64,000 nucleotides of DNA from Parvularcula lutaonensis. GTDB lineage: Bacteria > Pseudomonadota > Alphaproteobacteria > Caulobacterales > Parvularculaceae. Made by a program: the position numbers and the translations under genes. The stretch spans positions 1,116,001 through 1,180,000 of the forward strand of contig NZ_BMXU01000001.1 in assembly GCF_014651915.1 (NCBI RefSeq), written 5' to 3'. Under the pieces are notes generated by a model. That model was not told the origin of the DNA and did not search any database. It was given only the letters and a program-made list of their open reading frames with translations. The first letter of the stretch is position 1, and the number at the start of each line of letters is the position of its first letter. Positions 42,934 through 51,935 of this stretch are shown here, one piece after another.

Positions 42934-43601
42934 CGCTCGATCGTCCCCTCACGGCGGATCTTCTTCTGGAGCTGCAGCAAGCCGTAGACCAGCGCCTCGG
43001 CGCAGGGGGGGCAGCCCGGGACATAGACGTCCACCGGCACGATGCGGTCACACCCGCGCACGACGGAGTAGCTGTAATGGTAATAGCCGCCGCCATTGGC
43101 GCAGCTGCCCATCGACAGGACGTAACGCGGCTCGGGCATCTGGTCGTAGACCTTGCGCAGAGCCGGAGCCATCTTGTTGGTCAGCGTGCCCGCGACGATC
43201 ATCAGGTCCGACTGGCGCGGGGAGGCACGCGGCGCCATGCCGAACCGCTCCATGTCGTAGCGGGGCATCGAGGCCTGCATCATCTCGACCGCACAGCATG
43301 CGAGACCGAAGGTCATCCACATGAGCGAGCCCGTCCGGGCCCAGTTGATGACGGCATCCGCCGGCGCCGTGAAGAAGCCCTTATCCGCGAGCTCGGCATT
43401 CACATGCTTGAAGAAAGGGTCTTCAGCCTTGGGGTCGTAGCCCACGACATCCGCGCGCCCTGCCGTGCCATAAGGCAGGTCGGAAGGCGTGAGCGGTCTC
43501 GGCTTCGGCATCGCCTGCAGCGGGTTGTCGCTCGGCGGGGTGATCGTTTCGATCTTCGTCGCCGTTCCCGGCTTGGTTTTCAGTTTGGTGTCGTCAGCCA
43601 C
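42930..43601 (-). CDS. nuoB: NADH-quinone oxidoreductase subunit B
   Basis: Carries the N2 iron-sulfur cluster next to the quinone site. The 223-residue protein has the cluster ligands [16 protein letters not shown] and [11 protein letters not shown]. An N-terminal extension of about 70 residues relative to minimal NuoB ([22 protein letters not shown]...) is unconserved; the frame starts at GTG 43601 with GAGGA nine bases upstream. nuoA lies 78 bases upstream, and the secreted-protein gene overlaps its stop. Confidence 0.96.
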   Translation of the reverse strand: MADDTKLKTKPGTATKIETITPPSDNPLQAMPKPRPLTPSDLPYGTAGRADVVGYDPKAEDPFFKHVNAELADKGFFTAPADAVINWARTGSLMWMTFGLACCAVEMMQASMPRYDMERFGMAPRASPRQSDLMIVAGTLTNKMAPALRKVYDQMPEPRYVLSMGSCANGGGYYHYSYSVVRGCDRIVPVDVYVPGCPPCAEALVYGLLQLQKKIRREGTIER

Positions 43602-43679
43602 GAAACGCGTCCTCTTTTCACAGAGAGATTAGGAACTCCGGCGCATGGCCGGGATGGGACAAAGCGGCCCTGGGGCGCT

Positions 43680-44075
43680 TCAGCGCCACTCCAGCGCCCC
43701 TTTCTTCCATTCGTAAAGGAACCCGATGAAGAAGACCGCGAGGAACACGAACATCGACCAGAAGGCGAAGATCTGGAAGTCGCGGTCGAGACCAAGCTCG
43801 GGGTTGAACAGCGTCACCGCCCAAGGGAACAGGAAAGCCACGTCGAGGTCGACGATGATGAACAGGATCGCGACGATGTAGAACTGCACGTCGAACTTCA
43901 TCCGCGCATCTTCGAAGGGCTCGAAGCCGCACTCATAGGTCGAGTTCTTCTGGAGGTCCGGGTGAGACGGCGCGACGGCCAGCGGGATCGCTAGAAAAAC
44001 ACCGCCGAGCACCAAGGCGAGCCCCAAGAAGATGATGATCGGGAGATAGTCGAGGAGAAACGAGGATTCGGCCAT
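43680..44075 (-). CDS. nuoA: NADH-quinone oxidoreductase subunit A
   Basis: Membrane subunit of complex I, 131 residues with three helices ([66 protein letters not shown]). The conserved loop [30 protein letters not shown] is present. It is first in the operon; about 146 bases separate it from the divergent desaturase start. Confidence 0.97.
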   Translation of the reverse strand: MAESSFLLDYLPIIIFLGLALVLGGVFLAIPLAVAPSHPDLQKNSTYECGFEPFEDARMKFDVQFYIVAILFIIVDLDVAFLFPWAVTLFNPELGLDRDFQIFAFWSMFVFLAVFFIGFLYEWKKGALEWR

Positions 44076-44208
44076 GGGCGCCTTCTAGCGGCGCAGGCCC
44101 ACGGTGCAAGGAAGAACGGTGCCGCAAGGGTGTCTCTCGCCTGAAATCCTATCGCCCGGACGGAACGTGAACGATAGGACGGGTTCAGTTCCGTTTCACC
44201 TGATGTGG

Positions 44209-44214
44209 TATAAT
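44209..44214 (+). promoter_or_regulatory. TATAAT -10 box directly before the desaturase start
   Basis: A perfect TATAAT occupies 44209-44214. A transcript starting six to eight bases downstream would begin at or next to ATG 44222, implying a leaderless or nearly leaderless mRNA. No clear -35 TTGACA is visible at the optimal spacing. Confidence 0.45.
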
Positions 44215-44221
44215 GCTTGTC

Positions 44222-45166
44222 ATGACCGCCAGGACCTTCAAACCGCGCGAGGTTTTCAGCCCCGAAGAGTGGGAGAAACTGATTGCGCCCGTCACATGGC
44301 AGGGCCCTGCCCTGGTGCTTAATGCCTGGGCCGTGATCGGCCTCTCCATGGCGGCTGTGAGTTTGACGGGACACAATCCGGTGGTGTTGCTCTTGGCGGT
44401 GATGGTGATCGGGAATCGCCAGCTCGGCCTTGCCATCCTGATGCACGAAGCGGCGCACGGGCTTCTTCACCGTAACAAGAAGCTCAACGATTTCATGGGT
44501 CAGTGGCTGGCTTCGGCGCCGGTCGGGACGGATCTCGATTTCTACCGCCCCTATCACTTGAGCCACCATCGCCATGTCCAGACCGACAAGGACCCTGACC
44601 TGCCCCTTGCCGCGCCCTTCCCGACGACCAAGGCATCCATGCGGCGAAAGATCCTGCGCGACCTGACAGGCCAGACTTTCGTCAAGCAGCGGCTTTTCGC
44701 CATTCGGGCTTTCTTCAATCCGGAGCTTGCCAACCTGCCGGGGGCCGAGACCATCGCAGCGCGGTCGGCGGTCCTCAGGTTCCTTGCCGTGAACACCGGC
44801 ATGTTCGCCGTGCTGACCCTCTCGGGCCACGGCATTCTTTACTTCACCTGCTGGCTGCTGCCGCTGGCGACCTGGAACCCGCTGGCGACGCGGATCAGGA
44901 ACATTGCCGAGCATGCATGTGTCGAGACGGACCACTCGAACCCGCTGACCCAGGCCCGGACCACGAAAGCCAACTTCATAGAGCGGGTGCTGTTCGCCCC
45001 TTACTGGGTGCACTACCACGCCGAGCACCACGCGATGATGTATGTCCCCTGCTTCCGCCTGCCGGCAGCGCACCGGATGCTGAAGGAAAAGGGCCTCCTC
45101 GAAGAAACCGAGATCGCACCGGGCTATCTCAGCGTTCTCAGGAAGGTCACGACCGCTCCGGCTTAG
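44222..45166 (+). CDS. fatty acid desaturase family protein
   Basis: Membrane di-iron desaturase or hydroxylase of about 314 residues. Three histidine boxes are present: HEAAHG, HLSHHRH and HYHAEHH. Hydrophobic helices lie between (VLNAWAVIGLSMAAVSL, PVVLLLAVMVIG, GILYFTCWLLPLATW). ATG 44213 would add three residues; 44222 fits the TATAAT position. Substrates in this family include fatty acyl lipids, sphingolipids and carotenoids; this one is undetermined. It is divergent from nuoA and convergent with hflC. Confidence 0.88.
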   Translation: MTARTFKPREVFSPEEWEKLIAPVTWQGPALVLNAWAVIGLSMAAVSLTGHNPVVLLLAVMVIGNRQLGLAILMHEAAHGLLHRNKKLNDFMGQWLASAPVGTDLDFYRPYHLSHHRHVQTDKDPDLPLAAPFPTTKASMRRKILRDLTGQTFVKQRLFAIRAFFNPELANLPGAETIAARSAVLRFLAVNTGMFAVLTLSGHGILYFTCWLLPLATWNPLATRIRNIAEHACVETDHSNPLTQARTTKANFIERVLFAPYWVHYHAEHHAMMYVPCFRLPAAHRMLKEKGLLEETEIAPGYLSVLRKVTTAPA

Positions 45167-45170
45167 CTCA

Positions 45171-45310
45171 CCTCTCCCCATGCGGAAGAGGTCGAAGTCT
45201 ATTGATTTCGGGTGAGGGGTTTCTCACCCGCTGAGTTTCTCGGCTGACAACCGGTTTTCTGGGCAGTGTTCCCTCACTCCGGCCCCTCTTCTCACCGGCC
45301 GGGAGAGGGG
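45171..45310. repeat. intergenic GC-rich inverted repeat (CTCTCCCC...GGGAGAGGGG type)
   Basis: ACCTCTCCCC at 45171-45180 and GGGAGAGGGG at 45301-45310 flank about 120 bases. Inside, 45273-45289 read on the minus strand is AGAGGGGCCGGAGTGAG, closely matching copies at 60101-60117 and, less well, 59402-59418. The stretch has no coding potential. Confidence 0.5.
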
Positions 45311-45316
45311 AGCAAC

Positions 45317-45345
45317 AAAAAGGGCGCTCCGAAGGGCGCCCTTTT
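45317..45345. terminator. bidirectional intrinsic terminator between desaturase and hflC
   Basis: AAAAGGGCGC at 45318-45327 pairs with GCGCCCTTTT at 45336-45345 across an eight-base loop, giving A and T tracts on both sides. It fits termination from either convergent gene. Confidence 0.8.
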
Positions 45346-45364
45346 CCATCCTGTCAGCTCGAGC

Positions 45365-46258
45365 CTACTGCCCGCGCTGGCTGTTGAAGTAGCGGAAGAA
45401 CTCCGATTCCGGCGACAGGATGATCGTCGTCTCGCCGTCCTGCAGCGCCTTTTCGTATGCCGTCAGTGAGCGGTAGAAGGCGAAGAACTCCGGATCCCGC
45501 GTATAGGCATCGGCGAAGATCGCGTTCCGCTCGGCGTCGGCGGCACCGCGGATGCGCTGGCTCTCTTCATCGGCCTGGGCAATGATCTGGACCGCCTGCT
45601 TGTCGGCAGCGGCGCGGATCTCGCGGGCACGGCGCTCGCCGTCGGCGCGGATGCGCTGGGCCTGCTGGTTGTAGTCCGAACTCATCCGTGCATAGACGTT
45701 CTGGGCGTTCTCCTCGGGGAAGTCGGCCTGGCGGATACGCACGTCGATGATCTCGACACCGAGCTGACGGGCCTCTTCGGCCACGGCTTTCTGGATAGCC
45801 GCCATCAGCTCGCCGCGGCGTTCGGTGATGATGTCCTTGATCTGGACCTCACCGAGCACCTGCCTGATCGCTTCGTTCAGGACCGCACCGATCCTGCTGT
45901 TGAAGCGGTTGCGCATGGCAACGGCATCGTCCGAGCCGCCGGACAGGCGCTGGAAGTAGAGAAGCTGGTCAGCGATCCGGTATCGGACGAATGCATCGAC
46001 GAGCAGGCGCTCCTCGTTCGCCACGATGACCTCCACCGGGTCAGCGTCGTAGTTGAGGTTCTTGGCGTCGAACTTGACGACATTCTGCCACGGAAGCTTC
46101 GTGTGCAGACCAGCGTCTTCGCTGTCCACTTGCGCGACCGGGTCACCGAATTGAAGGACGATGGCCTGCTGGTCCTCACGCACCGTGAAGAAAAAGAACG
46201 ACGCGGCGATCCCCGCGATAACGGCGAGCGCTACGATCACGGTCAGGATACGGTTCAT
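45365..46258 (-). CDS. hflC: protease modulator HflC
   Basis: Periplasm-facing SPFH protein that with HflK forms a cage around the FtsH protease. The 297-residue protein has an N-terminal anchor (ILTVIVALAVIAGIAASFFFF), then TVREDQQAIVLQFGDPVAQVDSEDAGLHTKLPWQNVVKFD, the band 7 core, and an Ala/Arg-rich coiled coil (RADGERRAREIRAAADKQAVQIIAQADEES). It ends in the typical LTAYEKALQDGETTIILSPESEFFRYF. It overlaps hflK by four bases. Confidence 0.96.
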   Translation of the reverse strand: MNRILTVIVALAVIAGIAASFFFFTVREDQQAIVLQFGDPVAQVDSEDAGLHTKLPWQNVVKFDAKNLNYDADPVEVIVANEERLLVDAFVRYRIADQLLYFQRLSGGSDDAVAMRNRFNSRIGAVLNEAIRQVLGEVQIKDIITERRGELMAAIQKAVAEEARQLGVEIIDVRIRQADFPEENAQNVYARMSSDYNQQAQRIRADGERRAREIRAAADKQAVQIIAQADEESQRIRGAADAERNAIFADAYTRDPEFFAFYRSLTAYEKALQDGETTIILSPESEFFRYFNSQRGQ

Positions 46259-47448
46259 TGCTGGCCTCCCGTCGCGTTGTTGCTTGTCCGCGAGCGCTGC
46301 CCTTCACGGGCGATCTCGTTGAGGTTGAGGTAGGGAAGCGTCCCGCCGGCCTCATCGTCGATCAGCACCTTGTTCATGTCACCAAGGATGCTTTCCATGG
46401 TCTCGAGATACATCCGCTGGCGCGTCACTTCGGGGGCCTTGGAGTATTCTTCGAGAATGGACGTGAAGCGCGAAGCGTCACCGCGGGCTTCGGCCACGAC
46501 GCGGGAGGCATAGGCTTCAGCCTGGAGGACTTTTTGCCGGGCCTCACCTTCTGCACGCGGAACAACCTGGTTGGCATAACCCTGCGCCACGTTGACGTCG
46601 CGCTCGGCCTGGGAGGTTGCGTCGATCACGTCCCGTTGGGCCGGAATGACTTCCACCGGCGGGCTCGCCTCTCCGAAGTTGACCCGGATCACCCGGATAC
46701 CGCTGTCATAGCTGTCAAGGGTCTGCTGAAGGATCTCGGCGGTGCGCTCGTTCACGATGGCACGGCCGCGGGAGACGATCGGGCCGAACTCGTTCGCGCC
46801 GACGACTTCGCGGAGGGCCGCCTCGGCAGCGCTTTTCACCGTGCCCTGAGGATCCTCGATGTTGAAGACGATCTTCGCGGCGTTCGGCAGCTCTTCGGAG
46901 CCCGGACTCCAGCCGCCATCGTCCTTGACCTGGTAGTTCACGTCCAGGGTCACATCGACGATGTTGAGGTCAGAGGTCAGCATCGAGACCTTGTTCGACC
47001 GGCCGCCAATCGAGACGTCACGGTCGCCTTCGGTGTCGACGATGGTCACGCTCTGCACCGGGAACGGGATGTGCCAGTTGAGGCCCGGACCGGACAGGCT
47101 CGTGAACTTGCCGAAGGTCGTCACGACCCCCCGCGCGCCCGGCTGCACCTGGTAGATGCCCGAGAACAGCCACAGCGCCAGGAGGCCGATGACGAAGATG
47201 CCGAGCACCTGTCCCGAAGGCATCTGGAAGCCCGCGCCTCCGCCGCCGCCGGTCCCGCCGCCACCGCGGCCCTTGCCGAAGCGTTCGCGGCCCGAGCGCA
47301 GCAGCTCTTCGAGGTCGGGCGTGCCCTGCCCCCGTCCGCCGCGGCCTCCGCCGGAGCCGCCTTGGCCTCCGCCGCCGCCATTATTTTGTGGTCGGCCCCA
47401 AGGGCCGGGATTGTTTGAGCCGTTCGAAGGCTTATCAGTCCAGGGCAT
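46255..47448 (-). CDS. hflK: FtsH protease activity modulator HflK
   Basis: Partner of HflC, 397 residues. The first 75 residues are Gly-rich and disordered, followed by one membrane helix (VLGIFVIGLLALWLFSGIYQVQPGARGVVTTFGKF). The SPFH domain (GPGLNWHIPFPVQSVTIVDTEGDRDVSIG, VDVTLDVNYQVKD) and coiled coil (AQGYANQVVPRAEGEARQKVLQAEAYASRVVAEARGDASRF) complete it. It is divergent from mrp across 118 bases. Confidence 0.96.
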   Translation of the reverse strand: MPWTDKPSNGSNNPGPWGRPQNNGGGGGQGGSGGGRGGRGQGTPDLEELLRSGRERFGKGRGGGGTGGGGGAGFQMPSGQVLGIFVIGLLALWLFSGIYQVQPGARGVVTTFGKFTSLSGPGLNWHIPFPVQSVTIVDTEGDRDVSIGGRSNKVSMLTSDLNIVDVTLDVNYQVKDDGGWSPGSEELPNAAKIVFNIEDPQGTVKSAAEAALREVVGANEFGPIVSRGRAIVNERTAEILQQTLDSYDSGIRVIRVNFGEASPPVEVIPAQRDVIDATSQAERDVNVAQGYANQVVPRAEGEARQKVLQAEAYASRVVAEARGDASRFTSILEEYSKAPEVTRQRMYLETMESILGDMNKVLIDDEAGGTLPYLNLNEIAREGQRSRTSNNATGGQQ

Positions 47449-47566
47449 CGATCCGCCGTGCTGAAGGGGGCCAGCCCTGATGTGATGAGCGACCCCGGTG
47501 AAAATGTGTGTCTATGGGTTGAGAGGTATATGTGGCGTTGAAAAGACTGTGCAATGACGGGAGCCA

Positions 47567-48634
47567 GTGGGCGCGATGATGCGGCGCATGCGAGAAGCTG
47601 CGAAAAAGGGCCGGGCGGAGGCCGCCTTGCGGAAGATCCTGTCCGCCGAAGGCTTGTCGGGCGAGGTGACGATCCGCAGCCTCGATGACCGGATGGCCGC
47701 GTCGGTGATCCTTCAAGATGCGGCTGAAATCGACGAAGGCGCGCTGTCCGAACGGCTGAAGGCCGCAGCGGGCCTTGATCGCGTGACCGTGGTGCGCACC
47801 GCCCATGGCGGTGGCGCGCCGACGCCGGCCCCGGCTCCCAAGCCCGCGGGCGGGCATGCGGATCCCCTGCACCTCGGCAGCAGGCCCGCCCAGCGTCCCG
47901 AACCCCAGCGGCCCGAAGGCGTGCGCGCAGTGGTCGCGGTCGCTTCCGGCAAGGGCGGTGTGGGGAAAAGCACGGTTGCGGCCAATCTTGCCCTCAGCCT
48001 CCGCGATCAGGGCCTCAAGGTAGGCCTTCTCGACCTCGACATCCACGGCCCGTCCCTGCCCGTTCTCTTTCCTTCTGGCGAGAAGCTGCGTTCCGAAGAC
48101 GGCAAGATCGTCCCTGCCGAAGTCGCCGGGCTGAAACTCGTCTCGATTGGCTACATGGTCGATGAGCGCAAGGCCGTCGCCTGGCGCGGGCCCATGGTGA
48201 TGAACGCCGCGCGGCAGATGATCGACGACAGCGGCTGGGGCGATCTCGACGTCCTCGTCGTTGATACCCCGCCGGGAACGGGCGATGCCCACCTTTCCAT
48301 GGTGCAGCGGCTCAAGCTCGACGCGGCGATCCTCGTCGCCACGCCCTCTCCGCTCGCCACTGCCGATGTCCGCCGCGGCGCGGAGCTCTTTCGCAAGGTT
48401 GGCGCGCCGGTCTTGGGCGTTGTGCTCAACATGACCGGCGGCCCTCTGGGCGATGACCTCGATGAGGGTCTCCTCGCCGAGCTCGACCTCGAGATCCTCG
48501 ACCGCCTTCCGCTCAGCCGCGAGACGGCACAGGTTCCGCTCGAGTCGCCGCAGGCGGAACTCCCCGCTGTTCTCAGGGTCTTGATGGCAAAACTGCCTGC
48601 GCTATCCCGTGACAATGCGCGCGGAAGCGCCTAG
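47567..48634 (+). CDS. mrp: Mrp/ApbC family iron-sulfur cluster carrier P-loop ATPase
   Basis: Cytoplasmic scaffold or carrier delivering Fe-S clusters. The 355-residue protein has a degenerate DUF59-like N-terminal region, then a deviant Walker A (VASGKGGVGKSTVAANLAL), LLDLDIHGPSLP, DVLVVDTPPGTGDAHLSM and LGVVLNM. The CPxC motif often found near the C-terminus of Mrp is not visible, so cluster binding may differ. The start is GTG 47567 or ATG 47576/47579; a GGGAG lies just upstream. It is followed 10 bases later by sspB. Confidence 0.93.
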   Translation: MGAMMRRMREAAKKGRAEAALRKILSAEGLSGEVTIRSLDDRMAASVILQDAAEIDEGALSERLKAAAGLDRVTVVRTAHGGGAPTPAPAPKPAGGHADPLHLGSRPAQRPEPQRPEGVRAVVAVASGKGGVGKSTVAANLALSLRDQGLKVGLLDLDIHGPSLPVLFPSGEKLRSEDGKIVPAEVAGLKLVSIGYMVDERKAVAWRGPMVMNAARQMIDDSGWGDLDVLVVDTPPGTGDAHLSMVQRLKLDAAILVATPSPLATADVRRGAELFRKVGAPVLGVVLNMTGGPLGDDLDEGLLAELDLEILDRLPLSRETAQVPLESPQAELPAVLRVLMAKLPALSRDNARGSA

Positions 48635-48644
48635 GGGGCCGCAA

Positions 48645-49130
48645 ATGGATGACACGACGGAACTCGACTACGCTTGGCTGACGCAAAATGCGATGCGCGG
48701 CGTCGTGCGCGACGTGCTGAACATCACGTCGGAGCTGGGTGACCTACCCGGCGAGCATCACTTCTATATCGAATTCGAGACAGAGCACCGCGGCGTCCAG
48801 CTGGCCGAACGTCTGCGTACGCAATATCCCGAGCGCATGACGATCGTCCTGCAGCACCAGTTCGACGACCTTGATGTCGACGAGGACAAATTCGCCGTCA
48901 CGCTGCAGTTCAAGGGCGTGCCGGAGCGGATCGTGATCCCTTTCGCCGCTATTACCCAATTCGCCGATCCATCGGCAAATTTTGTCCTTCAGTTTCAATC
49001 TGTCGAGGTCGGCGAGAGCGACGATGAAGCTGTCGATGACGGCCCGGACGACGATCCAACGCCCCCGGAGGATACACCCCCCACGGGTGGGGCCGACGTG
49101 GTCAGCCTCGATCGCTTCCGCAAGAAATAG
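48645..49130 (+). CDS. sspB: ClpXP adaptor protein SspB (alphaproteobacterial type)
   Basis: Tethers ssrA-tagged and other substrates to the ClpXP protease. ATG 48645 (MDDTTELDYAWL) follows a GGGGG, giving 161 residues. The fold is recognised from DLPGEHHFYIEFETEHRGVQLAERLRTQYPERMTIVLQHQFDDLDVDEDKFAVTLQFKGVPERIVIPFAAITQFADPSANFVLQF. An acidic disordered linker and a short C-terminal tail (VVSLDRFRKK), the likely ClpX-docking peptide, complete it. It lies directly upstream of ctrA, whose product is a regulated ClpXP substrate in Caulobacter. Confidence 0.93.
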   Translation: MDDTTELDYAWLTQNAMRGVVRDVLNITSELGDLPGEHHFYIEFETEHRGVQLAERLRTQYPERMTIVLQHQFDDLDVDEDKFAVTLQFKGVPERIVIPFAAITQFADPSANFVLQFQSVEVGESDDEAVDDGPDDDPTPPEDTPPTGGADVVSLDRFRKK

Positions 49131-49132
49131 CT

Positions 49133-49207
49133 GATTCTCTGACGGGAATCTCATCCCGCATCGGATAAGTTAACGCTTTACGCGGGAATCGAAGCGCCGT
49201 TAGACTC
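49133..49207. promoter_or_regulatory. cluster of four GANTC (CcrM) sites upstream of ctrA
   Basis: GATTC at 49133-49137, GAATC at 49146-49150, GAATC at 49186-49190 and GACTC at 49203-49207 lie within 75 bases, roughly 135-210 bases upstream of the ctrA start. In Caulobacter, CcrM methylation of a GANTC in the ctrA P1 promoter ties its transcription to replication fork passage. A TTAA half-site at 49170 and a weak TTAA-N7-GAAA at 49246 could allow CtrA autoregulation. Confidence 0.6.
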
Positions 49208-49341
49208 ACCCTTGCGTGCAGGCGGTGGACGGACCTCCGTGCCCGTTAATCTTTATGAAAGTAAATTCTTGTTAGCCTGAACAAAAGCTTCACAGGGGTC
49301 GCGCGCTGAGTGGCCGGGGGCAAACGAACGAGGAGTTTTCC

Positions 49342-50037
49342 ATGCGGGTTCTGCTGATCGAGGACGATGGCGCCACCGCTCAGTCGATCGAGCTGATGCT
49401 GAAGTCGGACGGCTTTAATGTGTATACGACCGATCTCGGCGAAGAGGGTGTCGATCTCGGCAAGCTCTACGACTACGACATCATCCTGCTCGACCTGAAC
49501 CTGCCGGACATGACGGGTTTTGACGTTCTGAAGCAGCTCCGTGTCGCGAAAGTCGGCACGCCGATCCTGATCCTCACGGGTCTTGGCGACACCGAAAACA
49601 AGGTCCGCGGCCTTGGCTTCGGCGCTGACGACTACATGACCAAGCCGTTCCACAAGGACGAGCTCGTCGCCCGGATCCACGCGATCGTGCGCCGCTCGAA
49701 AGGCCACTCGCAGTCGATCATCAATACTGGCGCCCTTTCGGTAAACCTCGACGCCAAGACCGTCGAAGTCGCCGGCCAGCGCGTTCACCTCACCGGCAAA
49801 GAGTACCAGATGCTGGAGCTCCTCTCGCTCCGCAAAGGCACCACGCTGACAAAGGAAATGTTCCTGAACCACCTTTACGGGGGCATGGACGAGCCGGAGC
49901 TGAAGATCATCGACGTCTTCATCTGCAAGCTCCGCAAGAAGCTCTCCGCTGCCACCGATGGCGAGCATTACATCGAAACCGTCTGGGGCCGCGGCTATGT
50001 GCTCCGCGACCCGGCGGAAGAAAAAGGCGCGGCCTAA
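49342..50037 (+). CDS. ctrA: cell cycle response regulator CtrA
   Basis: OmpR-type DNA-binding response regulator and master cell-cycle regulator of alphaproteobacteria. The 231-residue protein has the receiver domain with phospho-acceptor Asp51 ([15 protein letters not shown]), Thr and Lys switch residues (ILTGLGD, YMTKPF), and a winged-helix domain ([52 protein letters not shown]...[10 protein letters not shown]), nearly identical to the Caulobacter core. It ends in Ala-Ala (EEKGAA), as expected for ClpXP-dependent proteolysis. CtrA-type sites occur before flagellar genes in this window. Confidence 0.97.
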   Translation: MRVLLIEDDGATAQSIELMLKSDGFNVYTTDLGEEGVDLGKLYDYDIILLDLNLPDMTGFDVLKQLRVAKVGTPILILTGLGDTENKVRGLGFGADDYMTKPFHKDELVARIHAIVRRSKGHSQSIINTGALSVNLDAKTVEVAGQRVHLTGKEYQMLELLSLRKGTTLTKEMFLNHLYGGMDEPELKIIDVFICKLRKKLSAATDGEHYIETVWGRGYVLRDPAEEKGAA

Positions 50038-50073
50038 CCGCGCTCACCCCCACCAAACTTCAGACACTGACTG

Positions 50074-50099
50074 CGGGCCCTTCGGGGCCCGTTTTCTTT
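50074..50099 (+). terminator. intrinsic terminator after ctrA
   Basis: CGGGCCC (50074-50080) and GGGCCCG (50085-50091) enclose a stable TTCG tetraloop, followed by TTTTCTTT. It lies 36 bases after the ctrA stop. Confidence 0.9.
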
Positions 50100-50258
50100 G
50101 CCCCCGCCCAGAGCATCCGTGGCCCATTGCACCTGTGGCCCATACGCCATGAAGGCGGGATAATCCTGCGAAACCCGGCCCGTGCGTCAGGTTAATGTTG
50201 CATTAAAATGGCTAGATCCGCTTTATTCCTGCCATCTTATGCGGGCAGGGTATTCTCC

Positions 50259-51935
50259 ATGACAAAAACAATGATGGCTGCGCGTCTGGCAGCTGCGACA
50301 CTCTTTGGCCTCGTGGCCGCCTGTTCGGGCGGTGGCGGCGGAAATAGCGGCGGCGGCTTTACCCCTCCCCCGAGCGGTGGGGGCGGTTCCGGAGGCGGCG
50401 GGGGCGGTAGCTCGAACAACGAGCCAGACTGGACGCCGGGCACCTACGAGCCGGCCAGCACCTTCAAGGACCGCTGCGAGGTCGTCAGGACAGGTGTCGA
50501 TATCGAGGGCAACCCCTATCCCGACGTCGCAGGCTCCACCACGATCGAGAATTTCTGGCTGCGTTCATGGACCGAGGAGACCTATCTCTGGAATGACGAG
50601 GTCACCGACCGTGACCCCCGGACCTTCACCGACCGGGTCGCCTACTTCAATCTCCTGAAGACGACCGAAATCACCCCCTCCGGCGAAGAGAAGGACGACT
50701 TCCATTTCTCCGAATCCACCGAGGACTTCCTGGCCGCACGGAACTCCGCCGGCACCGCAGGTTATGGTTTCAGCCTCGCCGCGATCCGCAATTCGGTCCC
50801 GCGCGATTACCGCATCCGCTACGCCGACCCCAACACCCCGGCTTCGGAGATCGTCAACGGCCAGCAGCAGTTCCTTCGCGGGACGCGCATCCTCGAAGTG
50901 GACGGCGTCGACCTCGTCAGTGGCGGCTCGACCCAGGCGGAGATCGATACGCTGAACGCGGGCCTGTTCCCGGCCACCGCCGGCGAGACGCACACCTTCC
51001 TCGTCCAGGATGAGGGCGCCTCGACCACGCGGACCGTGACGATCGTTTCCGCGGACGTCTCGCGCAAGCCGGTCTTCGACACCCAGGTCATCAACACGGC
51101 GACGGGTGATGTCGGCTATATCATCTTCAACACGTTCAGCCCCTTCGCATCGGAGCAGGAGATCGTCGACGCCATCCAGGCCATGTCGAACGCTGGCGTC
51201 TCCGACCTCGTGCTCGACCTGCGCTACAATGGTGGCGGTCTCCTCGCCGTGGCGTCGCAGCTCAGCTACATGATCGCCGGGTCCGGGAAGACATCAGGCC
51301 GGAACTTCGAGCGGCTGCAGTTCAACGCGAATGCAGGCCCGAACAACCCGGTGACCGGCGAGTTTAACGCCCCCGTCCCGTTCTACGACACGACTGTCGG
51401 CTTCTCGACGGTCGCAGGCGTGCCGCTGCCCACCCTCGACCTCGACCGCGTCTTCATCCTGTCGACGGGCGGGACGTGCTCGGCATCGGAGGCAGTCATC
51501 AATGGCCTGACCGGCATCGATGTCGATGTCATCCTCATCGGCGACATCACCTGCGGCAAGCCTTACGGCTTCTACCCCACCGACAATTGCGGGCTGACCT
51601 ATTACACGATCCAGTTCCAGGGCGTGAACGACAAGGGCTTCGGTGACTATGCCGACGGCTTCGTGCCGGACGACAACAGCTTCTCCTTCGGCGCGCGCCT
51701 CCCCGGCTGCACGGTGGCGGACGATCTCGCCTTCGCGCTTGGCGACCAGAACGAGCCGTTGCTCGCCGCCGCGCTGCACTACCGGACCAATCTGAGCTGC
51801 CCGGCGGGCAGCGGTGCATCCTCGGTCGCGCAGAGCAGCTTCGAGACACAGAACAAGCGTGACCGGGTGATCCGCAGGCCGATCAGGCTGATGGAAGAGA
51901 ACCGCGACATGCGCCTGCCGAAGGGTCACCTCTGA
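50259..51935 (+). CDS. S41 family peptidase, predicted lipoprotein
   Basis: Tail-specific/C-terminal-processing-type serine protease of about 558 residues. ATG 50259 gives a lipoprotein signal with lipobox LVAAC (Cys22), then a Gly/Ser-rich linker of about 30 residues that would tether the domain to a membrane. A PDZ-like region (YGFSLAAI...FLRGTRILEVDGVDL) precedes the catalytic domain (DVGYIIFNTFSPF, DLVLDLRYNGGGLLAVAS). The Ser-Lys dyad is at Ser408 (GGTCSASE) and Lys434 (DITCGKPYG), with normal spacing. Several extra Cys near the C-terminus suggest disulfides in an extracytoplasmic setting. The small lipoprotein gene downstream overlaps its stop. Confidence 0.92.
   Translation: MTKTMMAARLAAATLFGLVAACSGGGGGNSGGGFTPPPSGGGGSGGGGGGSSNNEPDWTPGTYEPASTFKDRCEVVRTGVDIEGNPYPDVAGSTTIENFWLRSWTEETYLWNDEVTDRDPRTFTDRVAYFNLLKTTEITPSGEEKDDFHFSESTEDFLAARNSAGTAGYGFSLAAIRNSVPRDYRIRYADPNTPASEIVNGQQQFLRGTRILEVDGVDLVSGGSTQAEIDTLNAGLFPATAGETHTFLVQDEGASTTRTVTIVSADVSRKPVFDTQVINTATGDVGYIIFNTFSPFASEQEIVDAIQAMSNAGVSDLVLDLRYNGGGLLAVASQLSYMIAGSGKTSGRNFERLQFNANAGPNNPVTGEFNAPVPFYDTTVGFSTVAGVPLPTLDLDRVFILSTGGTCSASEAVINGLTGIDVDVILIGDITCGKPYGFYPTDNCGLTYYTIQFQGVNDKGFGDYADGFVPDDNSFSFGARLPGCTVADDLAFALGDQNEPLLAAALHYRTNLSCPAGSGASSVAQSSFETQNKRDRVIRRPIRLMEENRDMRLPKGHL

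Noticed and set aside
49246-49260. CtrA box directly before ctrA (TTAA-N7-GAAA)
   Set aside because: Only six of eight consensus positions match, which is expected by chance; kept only as a remark.
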